From positions 620,001-684,000 of the forward strand of contig NZ_CP034951.1 of assembly GCF_004022485.1 (NCBI RefSeq): a DNA stretch of 64,000 bases. Reading direction: 5' to 3'. This stretch comes from Aequorivita sp. H23M31. GTDB taxonomy: Bacteria; Bacteroidota; Bacteroidia; Flavobacteriales; Flavobacteriaceae. A program made the position numbers and the translations under genes. Numbering within the stretch: position 1 is the first letter of the stretch; each line of letters starts with the position of its first letter. This document shows positions 47,018-57,765 of the stretch, piece after piece. The notes under the pieces were generated by a model, which had not been told where the DNA came from, did not search any database, and saw only the letters and a list, made by a program, of their open reading frames with translations.

Positions 47018-50000
47018 ATGAAACAGATTACTCTAATTCTATCCCTGTTCATTGCTTGCTGTAGTTGGCAGGTCAGTGCTCAAATTTTAAATGAAAGTTT
47101 CGACTCCCCGACTTTGCCCGCGGGATGGACGAATGAATATGTTGTGAGTACAGAAAACTGGAATATGGTTACCGAAAATCCTTTTGGTGTAACTCCGCAT
47201 TCCGGTACACGTATGGCCGAATTTAAGCACACTAATTATGGTGCTATCACAAAATTGGTTACGCCTTCCCTTGATTTAACTGGAGTTCAAAATCCTCAAT
47301 TGAATTTCTTTTTTGCAAATATAAGAATCGGGGTTGTTGATGAATTGCGAGTGTTTTATAAAACTAGCGCAACGGGTGCTTGGACCCAAATAGGTGATAC
47401 TTATAATTATGAAAATCCCGCTTGGACTGAAGTTACCTTAAACCTTCCCGAAGCATCGAATGACTACTATATTGCTTTTCAAGGAAAATTTAATTTCGGT
47501 GGTGGTATTGACTTAGATGATGTATCAGTTGCCGCAGGACCTTCTTGTTTGGCACCTACCAATCTTCGGGTTAAAAACCTAACCACTACTTCTGCCCATT
47601 TACTTTGGACAGAACATGGATCTGCAACTACCTGGAATATCGAGTATGGGCCCACAGGTTTCACGCCAGGAAATGGAACTATAATTACCGATACCGACGG
47701 CACTCTAGGGGAAACCATTACTGGACTTTCCGCTGCTACAGAATACGACTTTTATGTAAATTCTGATTGTGGAAGTGGTGATATTAGTGCTTGGGCAGGT
47801 CCAAAACAATTTTCAACTACTTGTACACCCATTGGTTCATTTCCTTGGACTGAAAATTTCGAAGGAGTTGAAACTCCTGCTGTTCCTTCCTGTTGGACTG
47901 TAGTGGACCATAATGACGATGCCAGAACTTTTGAAAGTGACAACGGATTTGGCGTTGGAGGCTCAATTGCTGTTGGAATGTATACAGATTTCAATAATGG
48001 TAATAACGACGACTACTTAATATTGCCTCCTTTGAACCTGAATGGAAACCAAACTTTAAAGTTTTATACTTTGTTGTTAAATGCCGGTCAGCCGGATGAA
48101 TTTGAAGTTGTATTATCAACGACTGAGAATGATGTGGAAGACTTTACAAATATAATCTTACCCCGAACTCTTGTTAATACTGCAGGACCTACTCTACATA
48201 CAATCGATTTAAGTGATTATTCCGGAATAGTTCATATTGCGATTCATATTCCTGATAGCAATACGGATGGTTATTATATTTATTTCGATGATTTTTCTGT
48301 GGTGGACAATGTAATTTCATGTCCTCCTGCTTCCGCTCTGGAGGCCACTCCCCTAGCCGATGGAACTGTAGAGGTTTCTTGGACAGCCGGTGGTTCAGAA
48401 ACTGAATGGATTCTTGAGTACGGTGCTCCCGGATTTGTTTTGGGAACTGGGACCCAAGTTCCAGTTAATGGAACTCCAAATACCGTTCTTACGGGTTTGG
48501 ATTCTAATACAAATTATGAGATATATGTTACTGCCGTTTGCGGTGTAGGGGAACAAAGTATCCCCTCCCAATCCATTACTTTTAGAACTATGGATACTGA
48601 GGGCTGCGGACAGACCCAAGTTGGAAATAACTTTGAAGCAGCCTATGTTATCCATCCCAATTCAGGATATAAGATTGCCGACGATTTTATTGTTAGTGCA
48701 AGTACTATAAACTTTTCAGCTGAAACGGTAACTGCCAATATTGTTGCTGCGGGTGGGGTTAACAACGTAGGGATAGTATTTTACGAAGATAATGATGGAG
48801 AACCCGGTGCCCAAATGGGTGCGGCTATTCAAAATCTTTCTCCTACTTCACAAATACTAATTGGTGCTTTTGATGGTATAGATACTTGGGAAGTAACTGT
48901 TGAGCTCCCTACTCCAAGAGATTTTACAAGAGGCGCAAATAATGAGGCAGCAACTTACTGGATTCAAATTAGTGCCACCGCCTTAGATCCCGCTTCCACC
49001 ACCGGAATTGAAATGACCAGCGCCAATCATATTGGTAATTATGCGGTGATTAAGTATCAAAATGAACCTTGGATGGTTAATCCTGGAAGTTTTGATGCTG
49101 TATTCAGTATTCAAGGAAGTTGTACTATGGTTGATTGTCCACAGCCTACAAACCTTACAGTAAGCAATGTTACCCAAACCTCCGCCGAACTTAGTTGGAA
49201 TCCAACCGGAAGCGAAACTGAATGGGAAATAGAATATGGCCCGGCAGGATTTGAACTTGGTACAGGAACAGTAGTTCTGGATAATGACGGTACCATTGGA
49301 GAAACTTTGACAGGTCTTTCCCCTGCTACATATTATGAGTTTTATGTTACTCCACTTTGCGGTTCGGGAACTCCATTTCCAGCTGGACCTAAAGGATTTT
49401 CTACTCTTTGTGGTGGTGCAATAGATTCTTTCCCTTTTGTGGAATCGTTTGAAAATTCTTCAGGAACTAGAGATTGCTGGACAAACGAGTATGTTGCTGG
49501 TATACCTACCGACTGGAAATATGTTACAACGAACGGAAATAATTCCGTAACACCTAGAACCGGAGAGTTGATGGCACAATTTAAAATTGAGTCAATGACT
49601 GAAAAAACCAAATTGGTTTCTCCCGCAATGGATCTAACTTCATTGACATCTCCACAGCTTACATTCTACTTTGCAAATGCAAATTGGATTGGTGATGTAG
49701 ATGAACTCCGTGTTTTCTACAAAACCAGTGCGGGTGGAACTTGGACTCAAATTGGCCAAAGTTATACTACCGAACACACTGTATGGACTCAAGTTATCTT
49801 GAACCTTCCCAACCCAAGCGCCGATTATTATATCGCTTTTGAGGGAAAATCTAATTTCGCACGCGGAATTGATGTAGATGATGTTATGGTGGCTGAAGCA
49901 CCAACTTGCCTTCAGCCAAATAACTTAATAGCCCATCATATTACTCAGGATTCCGTAGAACTTAAATGGGATTTGGTTGCAAATGCGAGCAATGGTTACG

Positions 50001-50815
50001 AATGGTTTATTTTTGAAAGCGGTGACGACCCAACGGGAACTCCCTTTGCAACTGGTACTACACCAGAAGCTACCCATTCAGTTACCGTTACAGGTTTAAA
50101 CCCTTATACTGTTTATGATTTTTACGTGAAATCTGATTGTGGTAATGGGGATCTTAGTGCATTGGCCGGTCCAACCACTTTCAAGACAGCTGTAGTTCCT
50201 CCTACTTGCGGCGAGATTTTCTATGACACTGGGGGAGCAAATGGAAATTATGGAAACAATGAGAATGTTACAACCATTATTTCACCAGAAGTTCCTGGAG
50301 ATGCTGTAACAGTTAACTTCTTAACTTTTGATGTTGACTTTGGCTGGGATGTATTATATATCCACAACGGACCCGATGCTACTTACCCTTTATTTGATAG
50401 TGGAAATCCTGCGACTCCAAATTTCCCTGCTGGTGGATATTATGGACAATCCAGTCCAGGATCATTTACTTCAACACATTCAAGTGGTGCCTTAACTTTT
50501 GTATTTAGAAGTGACTTTCAGGTAACCAGAGCGGGTTGGGTAGCAACTATTAATTGCCAAACTGTTGGCATTGAAGATCAAGTATTCCAAGGTTTCACCT
50601 ATTATCCAAACCCCGTGGAAAACTCTTTAGCGCTAAAAGCAAATACCGAAATCCAAAATGTTGTAGTTTATAACTTATTGGGCCAACAGGTAATCAGCTT
50701 GCAGCCAAATAACGCAACTCCTACTTTGGAAATGGGTAATTTGCCAACTGGAGCTTACTTGATGAAAGTTATTATCGATGGAAATGAAAATACCTATAGA
50801 CTTATCAAGAAATAA
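47018..50815 (+). CDS. Large T9SS type A secreted protein with choice-of-anchor J, fibronectin III and CUB domains
   Basis: The 1265-residue protein (ATG at 47018) has a signal peptide ending QVSAQ. It contains three MAM-like choice-of-anchor J modules (near residues 25-175, 275-425 and 800-955) of which the first and third are closely related (DELRVFYKTSA, DLDDVSVA/DVDDVMVA). Four fibronectin type III modules follow them (PTNLRVKNLTTTSAHLLWTE, PTNLTVSNVTQTSAELSWNP and others). A CUB domain begins CGEIFYDTGGANGNYGNNEN. The last ~75 residues (FTYYPNPVENSLALKA, VVVYNLLGQQV, LPTGAYLMKVIIDG) are a type A T9SS sorting domain. It is exported to the cell surface and probably mediates adhesion or polymer binding. 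Confidence 0.93.
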   Translation: MKQITLILSLFIACCSWQVSAQILNESFDSPTLPAGWTNEYVVSTENWNMVTENPFGVTPHSGTRMAEFKHTNYGAITKLVTPSLDLTGVQNPQLNFFFANIRIGVVDELRVFYKTSATGAWTQIGDTYNYENPAWTEVTLNLPEASNDYYIAFQGKFNFGGGIDLDDVSVAAGPSCLAPTNLRVKNLTTTSAHLLWTEHGSATTWNIEYGPTGFTPGNGTIITDTDGTLGETITGLSAATEYDFYVNSDCGSGDISAWAGPKQFSTTCTPIGSFPWTENFEGVETPAVPSCWTVVDHNDDARTFESDNGFGVGGSIAVGMYTDFNNGNNDDYLILPPLNLNGNQTLKFYTLLLNAGQPDEFEVVLSTTENDVEDFTNIILPRTLVNTAGPTLHTIDLSDYSGIVHIAIHIPDSNTDGYYIYFDDFSVVDNVISCPPASALEATPLADGTVEVSWTAGGSETEWILEYGAPGFVLGTGTQVPVNGTPNTVLTGLDSNTNYEIYVTAVCGVGEQSIPSQSITFRTMDTEGCGQTQVGNNFEAAYVIHPNSGYKIADDFIVSASTINFSAETVTANIVAAGGVNNVGIVFYEDNDGEPGAQMGAAIQNLSPTSQILIGAFDGIDTWEVTVELPTPRDFTRGANNEAATYWIQISATALDPASTTGIEMTSANHIGNYAVIKYQNEPWMVNPGSFDAVFSIQGSCTMVDCPQPTNLTVSNVTQTSAELSWNPTGSETEWEIEYGPAGFELGTGTVVLDNDGTIGETLTGLSPATYYEFYVTPLCGSGTPFPAGPKGFSTLCGGAIDSFPFVESFENSSGTRDCWTNEYVAGIPTDWKYVTTNGNNSVTPRTGELMAQFKIESMTEKTKLVSPAMDLTSLTSPQLTFYFANANWIGDVDELRVFYKTSAGGTWTQIGQSYTTEHTVWTQVILNLPNPSADYYIAFEGKSNFARGIDVDDVMVAEAPTCLQPNNLIAHHITQDSVELKWDLVANASNGYEWFIFESGDDPTGTPFATGTTPEATHSVTVTGLNPYTVYDFYVKSDCGNGDLSALAGPTTFKTAVVPPTCGEIFYDTGGANGNYGNNENVTTIISPEVPGDAVTVNFLTFDVDFGWDVLYIHNGPDATYPLFDSGNPATPNFPAGGYYGQSSPGSFTSTHSSGALTFVFRSDFQVTRAGWVATINCQTVGIEDQVFQGFTYYPNPVENSLALKANTEIQNVVVYNLLGQQVISLQPNNATPTLEMGNLPTGAYLMKVIIDGNENTYRLIKK

Positions 50816-50842
50816 TCTAGTTATTTTTCAGTAGAACTGAAA

Positions 50843-50875
50843 GCCGTCTCAAATTTAAATTGGGACGGTTTTTTT
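50843..50875 (+). terminator. Intrinsic terminator after the T9SS type A gene
   Basis: The stem CCGTCTC/GGGACGG (one G-T pair) encloses an AT-rich loop and is followed by seven T residues, 28 bases after the stop codon. Confidence 0.75.
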
Positions 50876-51009
50876 ATTCGTCAATTTTAATTAGGTAAAT
50901 TGTTTTTGAAATCTCTCTCATCGCTTTTATGAAAGTTTTCACAGAATTATTCAAGTCAAAGTCGAAAATAAGTTAGTATTTTAGTACTTGATGAATAAAT
51001 GAAATAATT

Positions 51010-51252
51010 ATGTCTGAAATTAGAGAAGAAACAGTTCGCATTTATACCGGTCCTATTTTAATGGCCGAAGCCCTTGTGGGAAGATTAGAGGAAATAGGCA
51101 TTGTACCAATCGTACGGGATGACCAACAAAATGCGATCATGTTTGGATCGGGAAGCAATTATTCCGATCAGATAAGGGTTTTTGTCCGTGAAGATGAGTT
51201 GGTTAGAGCACAGCCTATTGCAGATGCTTTTATTGCAGAAATTGAGGAATAA
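51010..51252 (+). CDS. DUF2007 domain protein, copy 1
   Basis: The 80-residue protein has the pattern VRIYTGPILMAEALVGRLEEIGI, then the C-terminal RVFVREDELVRAQPIADAF, matching the DUF2007 (putative signal transducing) family. These are small soluble ferredoxin-like-fold proteins of unknown role. A paralogue of similar length follows after 4 bases, so the pair is one transcript. Confidence 0.78.
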   Translation: MSEIREETVRIYTGPILMAEALVGRLEEIGIVPIVRDDQQNAIMFGSGSNYSDQIRVFVREDELVRAQPIADAFIAEIEE

Positions 51253-51256
51253 ATTT

Positions 51257-51505
51257 ATGTCGGATATTAAAAGAATATACACAGGACCTTCTTTGGTGGC
51301 AATGGGCTTGGTAGCAAGATTGAATGAAGTTGGAATCAGTCCAGTAAAGCGGGATGACCACGAAAGCGCCATAAGAGCCGGGTTTGCCGCAAGCATTGCC
51401 AATCAAATGATGATTTTTATCCGGAATGACGAAATGGAAAGAGCACAACCCATCATCGATGAATTTTTTCAGGATATCGGTGAGGAAGTGAGTAACCAGA
51501 AGTAA
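51257..51505 (+). CDS. DUF2007 domain protein, copy 2
   Basis: The 82-residue protein (ATG at 51257) is a tandem paralogue of the preceding gene: RIYTGPSLVAMGLVARLNEVGI and MIFIRNDEMERAQPIIDEF align throughout with it. Identity is moderate, so the duplication is not recent. The two proteins may form a heterodimer; this is a guess. Confidence 0.78.
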   Translation: MSDIKRIYTGPSLVAMGLVARLNEVGISPVKRDDHESAIRAGFAASIANQMMIFIRNDEMERAQPIIDEFFQDIGEEVSNQK

Positions 51506-51520
51506 GGATTAGAACTCTAT

Positions 51521-51562
51521 AAAAAAAGTGGTGTAAACTTTTAATAAGTCCACACCACTTTT
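51521..51562. terminator. Bidirectional intrinsic terminator
   Basis: An 11-bp perfect stem, AAAAGTGGTGT/ACACCACTTTT, lies between two convergent genes. A-rich bases on the left and T-rich bases on the right give U tracts for transcripts from both directions. Confidence 0.8.
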
Positions 51563-51578
51563 CTATTTCCATTAATTT

Positions 51579-53213
<1,635 letters not shown>

Positions 53214-53225
53214 CTAAATTTTGCG

Positions 53226-53233
53226 CAAAATTA
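53226..53233 (-). promoter_or_regulatory. Bacteroidota -7 promoter element for the ABC-F gene
   Basis: The minus strand reads TAATTTTG, an exact TAnnTTTG match, 19-26 bases upstream of the start codon at 53207, predicting a short leader of about 13 bases. Confidence 0.5.
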
Positions 53234-53350
53234 GGTATTTAACCGAGACCTCGAAAAGATTAACTTTCAAAAAATCCTTTTAACCATGATTTAACATTAA
53301 CTGTTATACTACTCGGTTACATTTGTTGGGTTTATAATAATGTAGCGTCC

Positions 53351-54736
53351 TTGGTAAAAAAATTACTCCCATTTATTTTCGTGTTCTTTGCCCTGTTTTC
53401 TTGTAAAAAGAAGGACGAATCTTCTGATAGAGTTACCTGGATTGGAGGACAGATTGTAAATCCAAAACTAGATTACATCATTTTCGCTCAGGGGAAACAT
53501 GTGCTGGATACCGTAAAATTGGATTCCAATAATTTCTTTCTTTACCGCACCGATAAAATAAAGGAAGGGCTATATACCCTTCGTCATAACGAAACCCAAG
53601 TTTTTTATATTCAGCCCGGAGACAGCCTTTTGCTACATTTGAATACTCTCGAATTTGACGAATCGCTCGCCTATTCTGGAAAAGGAGCCGCGCAGAATAA
53701 TTTGTTGATGGACCTCTATCTTAAGAATGAAAGAGAAAACAAGTTCCTTCCAAAATGGTATACACTTTCTCCAAAAGAATTTACGATGAAAATCGACTCT
53801 ATCAAGGCAGAAAAAAAAGCGGAATACCAAGATTTTTTAATTCGGAACCAAGTAAGTGAAGGCTTTAAAGAAGTAGCCGAGGCATCCATAAAGTATGATT
53901 ATTTTTCCAAAAAGGAACTTTACGCAATGGCCAATAGAAGCCGTCTCGATATTCTAGGAGACGACTATTTTGATTACCGAAAGAATATAGATTTCGATAA
54001 GGAAAAACTTCGTTATTACTATCCTTATTACAGATTCCTGAATCGCTATTTCAATAGTATGCTAATAGCAAAGTACCCTCCCGGTGTTGACAGGAATTCT
54101 TATAATTTTAGTGTGGATAAAATAAAGGCCATCGATAGTGTCATTTCCAACGACTCTATTAAAAACAGTCTTCTGCGCTACACCGCCTATCGGTATTTGT
54201 TCTGTGCAAAGGATTCCATCCAGGAAAAGGAATTTTTAGATCTTTTCACTTCTTTGAACAATAATGCCAAACATACTGGGGAAATTGAAAAATTGACCAA
54301 AGCCACGATCCGGTTGTCTGGAGGAAACTTAATTCCCGATGTCCAACTGGTATCGATGGGCAACAATATTAAAAATATACGTCAGGTAGTGAATAGACCT
54401 ACCGTTCTATATTTCTGGACCTATGATAATCCTGGACAGGCACGAATGGTCCATAATCGTGCAGCCGAACTAAAATCCAAATATCCCGAATACGATTTCC
54501 TGGGGATTAATACTGATCCAAATTTTAAAAAGTGGCGCAATCTTGTCCAAAACATGAAACTGGACGAATCACAGGAATTTCAATTAGAAAATTTGGCCGA
54601 ATCTGAAAAAGTCTTGGTACTGAGCACTATCAGCAAGGCAATTATTCTGGACAAAAATTCGGTGATCTTAGATGGAAATACCAATATGTTCAACAGCAAT
54701 TTCGAACAATTGTTGTTGGGTCTTCTAAATCGCTAA
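53351..54736 (+). CDS. Lipoprotein with thioredoxin-like domain lacking catalytic cysteines
   Basis: The 461-residue protein has a lipoprotein signal (MVKKLLPFIFVFFALFSC). The N-terminal region (about 30-120) resembles the DUF4369-like domain that precedes TlpA-type thioredoxins in Bacteroidota. The C-terminal ~140 residues have the thioredoxin pattern VLYFWTYDNPGQARMVHN, where the usual WCxxC is replaced by TYDNPGQ, so no redox activity is expected. No ATG is in frame near the N-terminus; TTG at 53351 gives a complete signal peptide and is the likely start. Its role at the periplasmic membrane face is unknown. Confidence 0.75.
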   Translation: MVKKLLPFIFVFFALFSCKKKDESSDRVTWIGGQIVNPKLDYIIFAQGKHVLDTVKLDSNNFFLYRTDKIKEGLYTLRHNETQVFYIQPGDSLLLHLNTLEFDESLAYSGKGAAQNNLLMDLYLKNERENKFLPKWYTLSPKEFTMKIDSIKAEKKAEYQDFLIRNQVSEGFKEVAEASIKYDYFSKKELYAMANRSRLDILGDDYFDYRKNIDFDKEKLRYYYPYYRFLNRYFNSMLIAKYPPGVDRNSYNFSVDKIKAIDSVISNDSIKNSLLRYTAYRYLFCAKDSIQEKEFLDLFTSLNNNAKHTGEIEKLTKATIRLSGGNLIPDVQLVSMGNNIKNIRQVVNRPTVLYFWTYDNPGQARMVHNRAAELKSKYPEYDFLGINTDPNFKKWRNLVQNMKLDESQEFQLENLAESEKVLVLSTISKAIILDKNSVILDGNTNMFNSNFEQLLLGLLNR

Positions 54737-55023
54737 TTCGTTCGTTTTTTCACTTCCATTCCTTTCAGATTATATCTTAACCTGAAAATTCTCGGCATTA
54801 ATACCTTTACATTGTTATTTAAGACCGGAAAAATAATTTCATCAATTATCCTTCTGTTTATAAATTGAATAGTCTAATAAAATTTTGAAAGTAACATTTT
54901 GAAGGGAAAACATAAAAGCTATTTTAATTTTCCCAGAAACTGATAGATAAAAAATTTGTCAGGAGCAACGTTTAGAATCTTCAAATTCTAAATTGATGTG
55001 TTTACTTTTAATGAAATCCAAAA

Positions 55024-55677
55024 CTAATTTCCCCTTTTATGGTCTGCCAAAAATTGTTTTAAACCGCTGTCTGTCAAGGGATGTTTTAAAAGTCCTTCAA
55101 TGGATGAAAGTGGTCCGGTAATGACATCGGCTCCTATTTTTGCACAGTTAACAATATGCATGGTATGTCTAATAGAGGCTGCCAAAATTTGAGTCTCAAA
55201 TCCGAAGTTGTCATAGATAAGTCGAATGTCGGCAATTAGTTCCAGCCCATCCGTAGAAATATCATCCAGTCGGCCAATAAATGGAGAAACATACGTTGCT
55301 CCTGCCTTTGCCGCCAATAACGCTTGCCCTGCAGAAAATACCAATGTACAATTGGTGCGTATGCCGTGATCGGTAAAGTATTTAATAGCCTTTACACCTT
55401 CTTTTATCATCGGAATTTTTACCACAATCTGATCGTGAAGTTCAGCTAGCTCCTCCCCTTCTTTCACCATTCCCTCAAAATCCGTGGCAATAACTTCCGC
55501 TGACACATCGCCATCCACAATATTACAAATATCTACGTAGTGCTTTAATATATTATTGCGTCCAGTAATTTTTTCCTTGGCCATTAAGGATGGGTTCGTA
55601 GTTACCCCATCAAGAATACCCATATTTTGGGCTTCGCGAATTTGATCAAGATTTGCGGTATCGATAAAAAATTTCAT
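55024..55677 (-). CDS. fsa: Transaldolase/fructose-6-phosphate aldolase family (Fsa/TalC)
   Basis: The 217-residue protein matches the short transaldolase group: MKFFIDTANLDQIREA at the start, GVTTNPSLMAKE near residue 25, the Schiff-base lysine segment IVVKIPM near residue 85, and the C-terminal GADVITGPLSSIEGLLKHPLTD. It could be a transaldolase of the pentose phosphate pathway or a fructose-6-phosphate aldolase; the short form does not decide this. Monocistronic with its own -7 element. Confidence 0.9.
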   Translation of the reverse strand: MKFFIDTANLDQIREAQNMGILDGVTTNPSLMAKEKITGRNNILKHYVDICNIVDGDVSAEVIATDFEGMVKEGEELAELHDQIVVKIPMIKEGVKAIKYFTDHGIRTNCTLVFSAGQALLAAKAGATYVSPFIGRLDDISTDGLELIADIRLIYDNFGFETQILAASIRHTMHIVNCAKIGADVITGPLSSIEGLLKHPLTDSGLKQFLADHKRGN

Positions 55678-55702
55678 AATTGTTGTTTCAGGTTAAAGGC
55701 AA

Positions 55703-55710
55703 CAAAAATA
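55703..55710 (-). promoter_or_regulatory. Bacteroidota -7 promoter element for fsa
   Basis: The minus strand reads TATTTTTG, an exact TAnnTTTG match, 26-33 bases upstream of the fsa start codon. A TTG about 20 bases farther upstream could be the -33 element. Confidence 0.5.
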
Positions 55711-55785
55711 CACAAGTAATCTTAGGAGGAACTTCCTTTTTGAAAAAGAATCCTCTTGTCTTTAAAATACAGATATCGTCAATCA

Positions 55786-55826
55786 TAAAAAAAATCCCGA
55801 ATACCAAAAATTGGAATAACGGGATT
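55786..55826 (-). terminator. Intrinsic terminator after the DUF5606 gene
   Basis: On the minus strand the stem AATCCCG/CGGGATT, with an internal CCAA/TTGG pairing, is followed by a run of T residues. It ends the transcript of the DUF5606 gene before the fsa promoter. Confidence 0.75.
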
Positions 55827-55859
55827 AATATGTAAAGGGAATACGGTTAGGAATTCCTA

Positions 55860-56408
55860 TTAGGTTTTTCTAGAAACTGCACTCTTGGTTGTTCCACCTT
55901 TCTTTGAGGAAGATGCTTTTTGACCTGCATTTTTTGGAGCCGCAGTTTTTTTGCTTGGCAAAGATTTAGATTCTTTTGCCAAATCGACTGTTTCTTTATT
56001 ATCCTCTGCTTTCTTTTCAGGCTCGGAGAAATCGGCCATATCGTTTTTTACCAACAGGTTGTACCATTGGATTATCTTTTTGATATCACTTGCATATACA
56101 CGCTCCTCATCATAATCAGGTAATATCCCAAAGAAATACTCCTCGAGTTCGTCTTTTGAAGCTTTGGGGCTTATGGCTTCTTTTCCTTCTTCCTTGTCGG
56201 CTATTTTCTGGAATACCTCTCTAAGCGGAACTTCTGCGGTTAAAGTATAGATAGCAATTTCAGAAAGAAGACTAACGCTATTGCGTCCGCTTACATTCAT
56301 AGTCTTTCCGTCCAAAAGAGACTCTGCCAAAAAACCGTTTCTAGTTTGGCTTTTTAACAAGAAAAGTCCCGGTTTACCGGAAATGGATAGCACTTTTTCT
56401 AAGCTCAT
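55860..56408 (-). CDS. DUF5606 domain protein
   Basis: The 182-residue protein has the N-terminal DUF5606 domain (MSLEKVLSISGKPGLFLL, NSVSLLSEIAIYTLTAEVPL, YFFGILPDYDEERVYASDIKKI) over about 130 residues. The remaining 50 residues are a Lys/Ala/Ser-rich disordered tail. The family is found in Bacteroidota and has no assigned role; the tail suggests binding to nucleic acid or to an acidic partner. It lies downstream of def on the same strand, and these two may share a transcript. Confidence 0.8.
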   Translation of the reverse strand: MSLEKVLSISGKPGLFLLKSQTRNGFLAESLLDGKTMNVSGRNSVSLLSEIAIYTLTAEVPLREVFQKIADKEEGKEAISPKASKDELEEYFFGILPDYDEERVYASDIKKIIQWYNLLVKNDMADFSEPEKKAEDNKETVDLAKESKSLPSKKTAAPKNAGQKASSSKKGGTTKSAVSRKT

Positions 56409-56470
56409 AAATTAAATTTAGATTTTGATGGATGCAAATATCTTTGCTTTGGTTTATATATACAAGTGTG

Positions 56471-57061
56471 TTAACGTTTCTTTTTTGTCAGCGGAAAACG
56501 CATACGATAATCAACATCAATTTTACCTTTTGAGATGTTGGCCAATTTCCCTTTTATCAACCTTTTTTTCAACGGTGAAAGTTTATCTGTAAAGAGAATT
56601 CCCTCAATATGATCGTATTCGTGCTGCACAATTCGTGCAACGATTCCCGTAAAAGTCTCCTTGTGTTTTTTGAAATTTTCATCCTCATACTCAATAGTAA
56701 TATGGGGCTGACGAAAAACATCCTCGCGAACATCAGGGATACTCAAACAACCTTCATTGAACGCCCATTCGTCCCCAGATTCCTCTGTAATTTGGGCATT
56801 GATAAATATTCTTTTAAAAGTGGAGACAAATTCCCGTTCTTCTTCCGATAGATCTTCGTCGTCCTCAAAAATAGTGGCGTCCACAATAAAAAGCCGAACG
56901 GGCACTCCCACCTGAGGGGCCGCCAGTCCGATTCCCCGTGCCTCATACATGGTTTCGAACATATTTTCGATCAACTCATCCAGCTTCGGAAAATCTTTGG
57001 TAATCGTTTCGGTCTGTTTCCGTAATACAGGATCACCGTATGCAACAATTGGTAAAACCAT
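56471..57061 (-). CDS. def: Peptide deformylase
   Basis: The 196-residue protein has the three metal-binding motifs of the family: GIGLAAPQVG, EGCLSIP and QHEYDHIEG. It removes the formyl group from the N-terminal Met of nascent proteins. The insert VDATIFEDDEDLSEEEREF is a longer acidic loop than in E. coli Def and is commonly seen in Bacteroidota. It follows ruvX by about 160 bases on the same strand. Confidence 0.96.
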   Translation of the reverse strand: MVLPIVAYGDPVLRKQTETITKDFPKLDELIENMFETMYEARGIGLAAPQVGVPVRLFIVDATIFEDDEDLSEEEREFVSTFKRIFINAQITEESGDEWAFNEGCLSIPDVREDVFRQPHITIEYEDENFKKHKETFTGIVARIVQHEYDHIEGILFTDKLSPLKKRLIKGKLANISKGKIDVDYRMRFPLTKKKR

Positions 57062-57218
57062 TTTATAATGTATATTTTTAATTGTTTCTAGTTTCTAATC
57101 TTAAGTTTCTGGTCGCCAGTTTCTAGTTAGTTTTTAATTTGTATAATGCCTACTTATCAATCTAGATGTTTCTTCAATCGTTAAAGATAAATATACGGAA
57201 AACTGCCACTGCCAATTT

Positions 57219-57629
57219 CTAATTATTATACAAAAACTCTTGTAATATAATCGTAGCGCTAATTTCATCAACAAGCGCTTTATTCTGTCGCTGTTTCTTC
57301 TTCAATCCGCTATCAATCATAGTTTGAAAAGCCATTTTGCTCGTATACCTTTCATCAACTCGCTTCACTTCTAAGTCGGGAAAAGTACGGGAAAATTTCT
57401 TTAAAAATCTCTGAATTTCTTCTTCAACAGTAGAAGGGGATCCGTCCTTTTGTTTTGGTTCACCAACTAATACAAGATCTACTTTTTCTGAAGCGAAATA
57501 TTTCTCCAAAAATAGCATTAATTCTGGAGTACTTACTGTGGTCAAGCCTGAAGCAATGAGACGCATTTCATCGGTGATGGCAATGCCAGTGCGCTTGCTG
57601 CCGTAATCCAGAGCTAAAATTCTTCCCAT
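57219..57629 (-). CDS. ruvX: RuvX/YqgF, putative Holliday junction resolvase / pre-16S rRNA nuclease
   Basis: The 136-residue protein has the RNase H-like pattern MGRILALDYGSKRTGIAITD, then VLVGEPKQKDGSP and VDERYTSKMA, which supply the acidic active-site residues. In bacteria the family matures the 5' end of 16S rRNA and may act on junctions. It is transcribed divergently from dapD. Confidence 0.92.
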   Translation of the reverse strand: MGRILALDYGSKRTGIAITDEMRLIASGLTTVSTPELMLFLEKYFASEKVDLVLVGEPKQKDGSPSTVEEEIQRFLKKFSRTFPDLEVKRVDERYTSKMAFQTMIDSGLKKKQRQNKALVDEISATIILQEFLYNN

Positions 57630-57637
57630 AACGGATG

Positions 57638-57645
57638 CAAAAGTA
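57638..57645 (-). promoter_or_regulatory. Possible -7 element for ruvX, giving an almost leaderless transcript
   Basis: The minus strand reads TACTTTTG, matching TAnnTTTG, 9-16 bases upstream of the start codon. If used, the leader would be only a few bases long. Confidence 0.35.
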
Positions 57646-57698
57646 AGAGTTTGAGCATTACTATACTAAAATTGGGCCGTTAATTGAAAGGGAGGCTC

Positions 57699-57706
57699 TA
57701 TATTTG
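57699..57706 (+). promoter_or_regulatory. Bacteroidota -7 promoter element for dapD
   Basis: TATATTTG matches TAnnTTTG exactly, 60-67 bases upstream of the dapD ATG at 57766, so transcription would start near 57713 with a leader of about 53 bases. Confidence 0.5.
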
Positions 57707-57765
57707 CGGAATTGGAGTGCTTTTGCTCTCCAAAGAAATCCAGATCCGATAAAATTCCAATTTTA

